Assembly (NCBI RefSeq): GCF_000744785.1
Contig: NZ_JQMO01000002.1
Span: forward strand, 248,001-312,000
Direction: 5' to 3'
DNA: 64,000 bases
Source: Kitasatospora azatica KCTC 9699
Lineage (GTDB): Bacteria; Actinomycetota; Actinomycetes; Streptomycetales; Streptomycetaceae
Position numbers and translations under genes: made by a program. Shown here piece by piece: positions 53,590-61,500 of the stretch (positions within the stretch are counted from its first letter, which is position 1; each line of letters begins with the position of its first letter). The notes under the pieces were generated by a model. That model was not told where the DNA came from and searched no databases. It worked only from the letters and a program-made list of their open reading frames with translations.

Positions 53590-54954
53590 ATGACAGGTGA
53601 ACCCGGCAACGGCATCGCACTCGTACCGAGGGTCGACATGGTGCAGGAACCGCCCGAGCTGCCCGACCGGACGCCGGACGCCTGGCCGGCCGAGGAGCCG
53701 CCGCAGGCCGCCGGCCCGCTGCCGGACTGGGCCAAGCCGCTGGACGCGCTCGGGACGGTGCTGGTGCCGCCGTCCAAGCGGATCACCCGGGTGCGGCCCG
53801 AGGTGCCCGCCGTGGCGGAGCCCGAACCCGGGCCCGAAGCCGCGCCCGTGCCCAGGCCCGATGCCACAACCGAGCTGCGGGCCCCGGCCGTAGCCGCAGC
53901 AACAGCCACGGCAGCGGCCGCGCCCGCCACCAAGGCGCAGACCGACCCACAGACCCACCCACAGACCGACCCGCAGACCACGCCTGAGACTGCGCCGCAG
54001 ACCGCACCGGAGTCGGCGGCGGAGCCCGCGCCCGCCGCCGCGCTCGGCTACCCGCGGCCCACCGAGCTCAGCGACGAGCGCCTGCTGCGCAAGCAGCGCC
54101 AACGCCTGCCGCGCAAGCGCCGACTCAGGATGCAGCCCGGCGGCAAGCAGCAGCGCGAGGAGCAGCTGAAGGTCATCCGGACCCCGTTGCGCAGCTGCTA
54201 CCGGGTCGCGGTGGTCAGCCTCAAGGGCGGCGTCGGCAAGACCTCCACGACCCTGGGCCTGGGCGCCACCCTGGCCACCGAGCGTTCCGACCGGGTGATC
54301 GCGATCGACGCCAACCCGGATGCCGGCACCCTCGGCCGTCGGGTGCCGCAGGAGACCGGGGCCACCATCCGCGACCTGGTGACGGCGCTGCCGGGCCTCA
54401 GCACCTACATGGACATCCGGGCCTTCACCTCGCAGACCAGCTGCGGCCTGGAGGTCCTGGCCAACGACGTGGACCCGGCGATCAGCGCGACCTTCGACGA
54501 CCACGACTACCGCCAGGTGATGAAGCTGCTGAGCACGCAGTACCCGGTGGTCCTGACCGACTCGGGCACCGGCCTGATGCACAGCGCGATGCGCGGCGTG
54601 CTGGACCTCGCGGACCAGTTGGTGCTCGCCACCACCCCCAGTGTGGACGGCGCGAACAGTGCCAGCACCACACTGGACTGGCTCGTCGCGCACGGCTACG
54701 GCGGGCTGGTGCAGCGCAGCGTCACGGTGGTCAACTCGGTCCGCGAGACCGGCCGGCTGATCCGGGTCGAGGACCTGATCGCGCACTTCGAGACCCGCTG
54801 CCGCGGCGTGGTGGAGATCCCGTTCGACGAACACCTCGCCGCCGGCGGCGAGTTCGACCTGGACAAGCTGCGGCCGCGGACCCGCAGGGCCTACTTCGAC
54901 CTCACCGCGCTGGTCGCCGAGGACCTCGGCCGGACCCAGCAAGTCCCCGGCTGA
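53590..54954 (+). CDS. EspI-like MinD/ParA-family ATPase of the type VII locus
   Basis: 454 residues, ATG with AGGAGG eight bases upstream. Residues 1-195 are disordered, rich in Pro/Ala/Glu with repeats of TDPQT type, then a basic patch ([15 protein letters not shown]). The C-terminal 250 residues are a ParA/MinD ATPase: deviant Walker [31 protein letters not shown] and [18 protein letters not shown] loci encode EspI-like proteins with a disordered N-terminus and this ATPase; EspI influences ESX-1 secretion under low ATP. It lies 87 bases after the giant gene, so it may handle its delivery. Confidence 0.88.
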   Translation: MTGEPGNGIALVPRVDMVQEPPELPDRTPDAWPAEEPPQAAGPLPDWAKPLDALGTVLVPPSKRITRVRPEVPAVAEPEPGPEAAPVPRPDATTELRAPAVAAATATAAAAPATKAQTDPQTHPQTDPQTTPETAPQTAPESAAEPAPAAALGYPRPTELSDERLLRKQRQRLPRKRRLRMQPGGKQQREEQLKVIRTPLRSCYRVAVVSLKGGVGKTSTTLGLGATLATERSDRVIAIDANPDAGTLGRRVPQETGATIRDLVTALPGLSTYMDIRAFTSQTSCGLEVLANDVDPAISATFDDHDYRQVMKLLSTQYPVVLTDSGTGLMHSAMRGVLDLADQLVLATTPSVDGANSASTTLDWLVAHGYGGLVQRSVTVVNSVRETGRLIRVEDLIAHFETRCRGVVEIPFDEHLAAGGEFDLDKLRPRTRRAYFDLTALVAEDLGRTQQVPG

Positions 54955-54972
54955 GCCGTACGGTTGGGCCTC

Positions 54973-56679
54973 TCACCGCCCCGCCGCCTCCGGCAGGTGC
55001 AGCCGGGCCATGGTGGCGGCGGTGCCGGCCGGGATCCTGCGTGGCGTGGCGAGCGAGACCAGCACCATCACCAGGAACCCCGCCGGTACCGTCCACACCG
55101 CCGGCCAGGCCAGCAGCGCGTGCGGCCAACCGCCGGACACCGCACCGACCATGGTGGAGACCACCGCGACCAGGGCGAGCCCGCCGCCGACCAGCACCCC
55201 CGCCACCGCCCCCGGCGGCGTCAGCCTGCGCCACCAGATCCCCAGCACCAGCAGCGGGCAGAACGAGGAGGCCGCGACGGCGAAGGCCAGGCCCACCGTG
55301 TCGGCCACCGGCAGGCGCATCCCGCCCAGGGTGAGCGCGAGCGGCGCGCCGATGGCCGGCAGCGTCGCCCAGCGGAACGAGCGCACCCCCACCGAGGGCA
55401 GGACGTCCTGCGAGAGCACCCCCGCCAGCGAGACCGCCAGCCCGGAGGAGGTCGCCAGGAAGGCCGCGAACGCGCCGCCGACCAGCAGCGCACCCAGCAG
55501 CATGCCGCCGGTGCCGCCGATCAGCCGCTCGGGCAGCAGCAGCACCGCCGCGTCGGAGTTCCCGGTCAGCGCCAGGTCGGGGGCGTAGACCCGGGCCAAC
55601 GCCCCGTAGAGCGGCGGCAGCAGGTAGAAGGCGCCGAGCAGGCCGAGCACCACCAGGGTGGTCCGGCGCGCGGCCCGCCCGTTCGGGCTGGTGTAGAACC
55701 GCACCACCACGTGCGGCAGGCCCATCGCGCCCAGGAAGGTGGCCAGGATCACCCCGTAGGTGGCGTACAGCGGATGCGAGCCGGGGCCGCCGACCAGCGC
55801 ACTGCCCCACTGGGCGGTGGTCGCTGACGGAGCGTCGAGCGACTCGGGCACCCGGGCCTTCGCCGGGAAGGCCAGGCTGGTGCCGGGATCCAGGCTGTGC
55901 ACGCCCGGGGTCAGCGCCAGCACGGCCCTTTGGTAGCGCTGCCCGTCCACGCTGCCGTCGGCCGTCACCTGGACCGGGTCGGGCAGCCGCAGCCGCAGTG
56001 CGGCGCCGGCCCGCAGCACGGTCGCGCGGGCGAAGACCGGCCGGCCGGCGGTGGCGCTCGGCGCGCCGTCGGCATGCCAGGCCAGGGCCAGGAAGACCAC
56101 CGGCACCAGCAGGGCGGTGAGCTTGAGCCAGTAGTGGAAGGCCTGCACGAAGGTGATGCTGCGCATCCCGCCGGCTGCCACGTTGGCGCCCACCACCAGC
56201 GCCACCAGGACCCCGCCCACCCACCAGGGCGCGCCGGTCGCGGTCTGCAAGGTCAGCCCGGCCGCCTGGAGTTGGGGCACCAGGTAGAGCCAGCCGATGC
56301 CCACCACGAAGACGCTGGAGATCCGCCGGACCAGCCGGGCCTCCAACCGGGCCTCGGCGAAGTCGGGCAGGGTGTAGGCGCCGGAGCGGCGCAGCGGCGC
56401 GGCGACGAAGAGCAGCAGCACCAGAAAGCCTGCGGTGTACCCGACCGAGTACCAGAGCATGCCGGCGCCGTGCACCAGGACCAGGCCCGCGATGCCCAGG
56501 AAGGAGGCCGCCGAGACGTACTCGCCGCTGATCGCCGCGCCGTTGAGCCTTGACTGCACGGTGCGCGAGGCCACGTAGAAGTCCGAGGTGGTCCGGGAGA
56601 CCCGCAGGCCCTGCGAGCCGATCAGCATGGCCGCCAGCGCCACCAGGATCACCGCTGCTATGCCGTACGAGCCACTCAC
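54973..56679 (-). CDS. SSS-family cation/solute symporter (ActP-like)
   Basis: 568 residues. The GTG at 56679 overlaps the stop of the upstream gene (GTGA). The N-terminus YGIAAVILVALAAMLIG leads into SDFYVASRTVQSRLNGAAISGEYVSAASFLGIAGL, the sodium:solute symporter signature of acetate/monocarboxylate transporters. About 13 helices are predicted. An extracytoplasmic loop of about 100 residues (around 220-320) is longer than in E. coli ActP, as often in Streptomyces. Downstream of a DUF485-like gene and a LytTR regulator, which is the usual control context. Substrate likely a small organic acid. Confidence 0.92.
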   Translation of the reverse strand: MSGSYGIAAVILVALAAMLIGSQGLRVSRTTSDFYVASRTVQSRLNGAAISGEYVSAASFLGIAGLVLVHGAGMLWYSVGYTAGFLVLLLFVAAPLRRSGAYTLPDFAEARLEARLVRRISSVFVVGIGWLYLVPQLQAAGLTLQTATGAPWWVGGVLVALVVGANVAAGGMRSITFVQAFHYWLKLTALLVPVVFLALAWHADGAPSATAGRPVFARATVLRAGAALRLRLPDPVQVTADGSVDGQRYQRAVLALTPGVHSLDPGTSLAFPAKARVPESLDAPSATTAQWGSALVGGPGSHPLYATYGVILATFLGAMGLPHVVVRFYTSPNGRAARRTTLVVLGLLGAFYLLPPLYGALARVYAPDLALTGNSDAAVLLLPERLIGGTGGMLLGALLVGGAFAAFLATSSGLAVSLAGVLSQDVLPSVGVRSFRWATLPAIGAPLALTLGGMRLPVADTVGLAFAVAASSFCPLLVLGIWWRRLTPPGAVAGVLVGGGLALVAVVSTMVGAVSGGWPHALLAWPAVWTVPAGFLVMVLVSLATPRRIPAGTAATMARLHLPEAAGR

Positions 56680-57032
56680 GCCTCGTCCGACCCGAAGCAC
56701 CGCTCCGCCTGCTCCACCCGGGCGACGTACCAGTGACCGATCACCAGGAGCACGGGATAGGCCAGCAGCCCCAGGACGATCCAGCTGAGCCCCAAGCCGG
56801 CCACCCGGACGCCCTCGGTCAACTCGAGGAGCAGCGGCGCCGAGCCCACCAGCAGTGCCAGGGCCGCCGCCGCCCGTAACCCGGTCCTAAGTTGACGCCT
56901 GATCAGTTCGTCCACGTGCTGCGGGAGTTCGACCCGCGCGACCGGCCCGTTCGGTACCACCACCCTGACCGGCCGGGCGATCCGCCGCCCGGCGGTGACC
57001 ACTTCACGTCGTACCGGCTGTCCCTCGGCCAC
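56676..57032 (-). CDS. Small two-helix membrane protein (DUF485-like)
   Basis: 118 residues from the GTG at 57032, with GGGAGGGG six bases upstream. Residues 45-105 contain two transmembrane helices (AAAALALLVGSAPLLLELTEG and LSWIVLGLLAYPVLLVIGHWY). Its stop overlaps the symporter start, so it is translationally coupled. Small DUF485 proteins accompany SSS acetate symporters in bacteria; this one fits by position and topology though sequence identity is low. Confidence 0.75.
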   Translation of the reverse strand: MAEGQPVRREVVTAGRRIARPVRVVVPNGPVARVELPQHVDELIRRQLRTGLRAAAALALLVGSAPLLLELTEGVRVAGLGLSWIVLGLLAYPVLLVIGHWYVARVEQAERCFGSDEA

Positions 57033-57166
57033 GGCGCACCCCTCCCACCCGGCGGCCGCACGCGTCGTCGGGCCGCCCGAGCCCGACGTGTCACCTGCGA
57101 GTGCCTTGAGGCCATGAGTGTACGCAGCCATGCACAGCCGGTCATCAACGCGCGCATGACCAACGG

Positions 57167-57505
57167 TCAACGGCTGGACTGACGGCTGACGGCGCTGTGC
57201 GCGATCTCCAACTCGACGAAGGACTGCTCGGCGCGTCGGAACGCGATCTCCACGGCCGCGGCGGTGCGCGGCCCGCCCAGCGTCCGGCTCACCTCGGACA
57301 TCTCCAGCAGCACGTCCGCCCAGCGTGCGGCCACACTGCGCAGCCGGCCCAGCTGGTCGGCGAACTCCCTGCTACTGGTCGGCGTCTCAACCGGCAGGCG
57401 GTTCACTTCCGCCAACAGTTCATCGATCTCCGACAACCCAGCCTCCACTCGTGGTGCGCCGCCAACCAGCGAACTGCCGGTCCCCCGTCGGCGCGGAACC
57501 ACCAT
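57167..57505 (-). CDS. Hypothetical helical protein (about 112 residues)
   Basis: The C-terminal 90 residues are clearly coding: SEIDELLAEVNRLPVETPTSS, FADQLGRLRSVAARWADVLLEM and VEIAFRRAEQSFVELEIAHSAV form long helices, probably a coiled coil. The start is uncertain. The ATG at 57505 has no ribosome site; a GTG at 57448 or a TTG at 57436 (GGAGG five bases upstream) are alternatives. The gene lies between the LytTR regulator and the DUF485-like gene on the same strand. No function can be given. Confidence 0.55.
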   Translation of the reverse strand: MVVPRRRGTGSSLVGGAPRVEAGLSEIDELLAEVNRLPVETPTSSREFADQLGRLRSVAARWADVLLEMSEVSRTLGGPRTAAAVEIAFRRAEQSFVELEIAHSAVSRQSSR

Positions 57506-57629
57506 CCACGATAGGCCGCAGCGCCGGCCCGGCAGGCTGTTCGGCGACGCCCGATCGCCGGGCGGCAGGTACCGTGCGCCGTACGGCAGTCCACGGCCAC
57601 CGAACGGTCGACCGCACGTCGCCCTACGG

Positions 57630-58457
57630 CTACTCCCCGGTGGCCCCACCCCGGGCCCGGCGCACCAGGAGCTCACGCAGTTCCCGGGTGTTGCGGCGGC
57701 TGACCGCCAGCAGTTCGCCGCCCACCCGCACCGTCAGGTTCCCGGACTCCGTCTGCAACTCCTGCACCGCCCGCAGCGCGACCAGATGCCGCCGGTGGAT
57801 CCGGACGAACCCGCGCGGGCCCCAACGCTCCTCCAGGGCCGACAGCGAGATGCGCACCAGATGGCTGCCCGAACCGGTGTACAGGCGCGCGTAGTCGCCG
57901 TGCGCCTCGGCGTACAGCACCTGGTCCACCGGGATGAAGCGGGTCAGTCCGCCCAGCTCGACCGGGATCACCTCGTCCGACGGGGCGGTGGCCGACGGCA
58001 CCTCAGAAATGCTGTGGCCGACCGCCACCGGACCCGGCGCAGGCTGGGCCGGCGGGCTCGCGACGGCCGTCACCAGCTCGCTCGCCCGGCGGACCGCCTC
58101 CGCGAGCCGCTCCCGGCGCACCGGTTTCAGCACGTAGTCAACCGCCTTGAGGTCGAAGGCCTGCACCGCGAAACCCTCGTGCGCGGTCACGAAGACAATG
58201 GCGAGCGGCCGGGCGAAGCCGGCCAACAGCCGGGCCGTGTCCAAACCGTTGAGGCCCGGCATGTCGATGTCGAGGAAGACCACGTCGAGCCGACTTTCGG
58301 CATCCGCCGCCTCCTCCACCGCCCGGCTGATCCGCCGCAACGCCTCGGTGGCATCGGCGGCCCCCTCCGCCTGCTCGATCCGGGGATCGGCGCGCAGCAG
58401 GTAGAGCAGCTCCTCGAGTGCGGGCGGTTCGTCGTCCACGGCCAGTACGCGCAGCAT
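57630..58457 (-). CDS. LytTR-family response regulator
   Basis: 275 residues from the ATG at 58457. The receiver domain has LRVLAVDDEPPALEELLYLL, the phospho-acceptor in VVFLDIDMPGLNGLD, FVTAHE and YVLKPV. A linker of about 30 residues leads to a LytTR DNA-binding domain (VDQVLYAEAHGDYARLYT, FVRIHRRHLVAL, GELLAVSRRNTREL). Normally encoded next to a LytS kinase; the only LytS here is at 1716-2954. It sits upstream of an SSS symporter and its small partner and probably controls them. Confidence 0.92.
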   Translation of the reverse strand: MLRVLAVDDEPPALEELLYLLRADPRIEQAEGAADATEALRRISRAVEEAADAESRLDVVFLDIDMPGLNGLDTARLLAGFARPLAIVFVTAHEGFAVQAFDLKAVDYVLKPVRRERLAEAVRRASELVTAVASPPAQPAPGPVAVGHSISEVPSATAPSDEVIPVELGGLTRFIPVDQVLYAEAHGDYARLYTGSGSHLVRISLSALEERWGPRGFVRIHRRHLVALRAVQELQTESGNLTVRVGGELLAVSRRNTRELRELLVRRARGGATGE

Positions 58458-58520
58458 ATTGCCCAACTCTAGGGCTGGTGAGGGATCTCGGACCAGCGGT
58501 GGTGCGGTCAGGGGGACGGC

Positions 58521-61500
58521 TTACTTCTTCCCCGAGAGGATGGCGGCAATGCTCCCGGGTGGCGGCCCGTCGCCCTCGGACTCCGCCGGCCCGGACTCCG
58601 CCGGCTCGGACTCCGCAGGCTCGGACTCCGCAGGCTCCGGCTCCTCGGCGATGGTGGGCAGCACCGGCGACTGGGAGGCGCGCGGCGGAATCGGCGGGAC
58701 GGGCGGGGACTCGGGCCGCCACAGGTCCTCGAACACCTCCGGCCACGCGGGCGCCTCGGGCGGCGACTCGGGCTCCTCGGCGATCGTGGGCAGCACCGGC
58801 AGCTGGGAGGCGCGCGGCGGAATCGGCGGGAGAGGCGGCGACTCGGGCCGCCACAGGTCCTCGAACACCTCCGGCCACGCGGGCGCCTCGGGCGGCGACT
58901 CGGGCTCCTCGGCGATCGTGGGCAGCACCGGCAGCTGGGAGGCGCGCGGCGGAATCGGCGGGAGAGGCGGCGACTCGGGCCGCCACAGGTCCGACAGCAC
59001 CTCCGACCAGACCGGCTCCTCCGGCGACCCCGACCCCTCCCTCTCTCCCTGGGTGGGCAGCTCCGAGGACTCGGCCCCGCGTGGCGGGACCAGCGGCTCC
59101 GGACGGGCCGTCCAGGAGTTGGCGCCGACGGTCTTCGGGAGACTGCTCATGGTGATCTTCGGCAGCTCGTTCCCCAGCCCGGACCCGGACGCCTCGGTGA
59201 CGGGTCCTTGCTGCGGATGAACCTGGGACACGGACGGCTCCACCACCGGAGTCGGCGGCAGCTGCGCCTCCCGGGTGGGCTGTTCGACCACGGGCAGGTT
59301 CGTCTGAGGCCGCGTCACCGGCTGCTCCACCGAATTCGCCGGCTCCTGCGTCTCTTGCGTGTGCGTCTGCGTGTGCGTCTGCGGCACTCGCGGCGTCTGC
59401 GGCGTCTGCGGTGGTGGTGTCAGCGTCTCCGGCGGGCGCGGCGCCTGGCGTTGCGGCTCGGGCAGCGGCGGGAGCGGGCGCTGCGGTGGCGGCTGCCGCC
59501 GGACCGGCCGCATCTCGATCGCGTTCGGGTCCACCCCCACCGGCGGCTCCTGCGGCGTCTCCTCCCTCGGCGGCAGCGGCGCCTGCAGCGCACCGGACAT
59601 CAACGGCTGCTCCCCGTTCCCTCCGGTGAGCACCCCCGCGCCCTGCCCCTCGCCGTGCCCCTCTCCCTCCGTCTCCGCCTCCGGTTGGAAGCGCGAGAGC
59701 GGCATCGCCTCCCCGTGCGGCGCCTCGGGCGTGAACGTCAGGTAGTGGTCGCTCATCACCACGCCGTCCGTGGTCTCCCGCTCCGGGATGTCGATGGTCA
59801 CCGGGATCAGCCCCGTCTCCTGGTGGGTGCGCTTCCCGTCCACGAAGGTGACCGTCACCTCGGCGTACCCCGTGTACCGCGACATCGGGGTGTTGAACTT
59901 CGCGCTGGCCACCACCCGGCCGACGTTGTCCTGGGAGGCGCCGGTGCGTCCCCGGTGCTGGACGCCGCCGGTGGCGATCACGCTCGCCTCGGCGGCACCG
60001 GCGGTGGTCTGGACGCCGAGCTGGCCCTGTCCGCCCCAGGTGCTCCACTTGAGCTGGGTGGTGCGGGAGGAGCTGGCAGTCTCGTTGGCCGGGGAGAGTT
60101 CCACCTTGTTGTCCCGGCCCTGGTACTCCAGTTGGACGACCTTGAGGGTGGCGCTCACCCCTGCCTTGGAGACCAGCGGCAGGTGGCCGGGGTCGGGTGT
60201 GCCGACGGGCTCGCCTCGGGTGGCGGACGGGAAACCGGCGGAGAGCTGACTGTGCCCGATGCTGTTGCGGGCCACGCTCTCCAGCCGGTTCCAGGTCCGT
60301 TTGCCGAAGAACTGCGGGCCCCGGGAGCGCAGGATGTCCTGGACGCCGGAGGAGTCGCCGAGCCAGCGCATCACGTCGATGTCGCGCAGACCCTCGTTGA
60401 ACACCCGCGCCGGCGGAACCTTGACCGGTACCGGCACCGGCTCGGTGGGCAGCGGATCGCGCGGCAGCGGTGTGCGGTGCTGCGGGGCGGTGAACTCCTG
60501 GACGGTGTCGGTCCGGTGGCCTTCCGAGCTCTGGACGGTGGCCTCGAAGCCGATCTTCGTGGTGGTCATCGACCGCTTGGTGGTGCCGAGTTGGCGCAGG
60601 CTGTGCAGTGCGCGGTCGGCGAAGGACTGCGGGCCGCTGCCGGGCGGCGCGATCCGGTTGCGGTCGCCGAGGGTCACCAGCGGCCGCCGCTCCATGGTGA
60701 CGATCAGCCGGGCCTCTCCCGTGTTGACCGCCCCGGGGTGTTTGGCCTTGGTGGTCATGCCCGAGGTGACCGAGCCGGCCTTCGCCTCCACCTTGTCCTG
60801 GCCCCAGGAGTGCACGACCCCGCCGCCACCGGCCACGGCCGGTCCGAGGCCGATCGGGTTGCTGGTGGCGAGCGCGTTGACCGCGACGGTGTTGCTCTGG
60901 CCCTTGTCACGGCTGACCGAGCCGTCCGAGCCCTCCGAGTCGACGAACGAACGCTGAACGGTGGTACCGGTGTTGAACTCGGTCTGGGCGGTCTCGCCGT
61001 GCTGGCGCAGGCTGTCGACGGCGGCGGTGATCCGTACCGTACTGCGCCCGTGCTTGAGCACGATCTGGTCGCCGGACATCATCGGCTTCAACCGGGGCTG
61101 CAACTTGCCGACGTCCAGGGCGTCCTGGATCTTGGCGCGCATGCCGGGCCAGTCGGATCCGAGGGTGTGGCTGCCCGCTCCGTTGAGTCGGTTGACCGTC
61201 ACCTCCATCGCGCCCTTGGCATCGGGCGCCCGGTAGACCGGGAAGACGTCGGTGACGATGTCGGCCGAACCGAGCCGGTGGGTCTGCTGGATCCGCTGCG
61301 GGACCCCGATCGGCTGGGTGACCGGCGGCCGGTCGGGGTTGCCGTGCAGCGGGGCGTCCCGCAGCGGGACGGCGATGGTCGCGTCCAGCGGCACCTCGGT
61401 CCTCGGCTGCGGGAACGGCTTGCCGAACTTGGACAGTTCGAACTTGACGGTGAAGTTCGCCGTGCCGCTGAACAGCCCGGCCGGCTCCACCGTCTTGCCC

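Noticed and set aside
57436..57676. Upstream extension of the small helical protein to 57676
   Set aside because: The added residues are Gly/Arg/Pro-rich and overlap the LytTR gene; the helical part begins near 57440.
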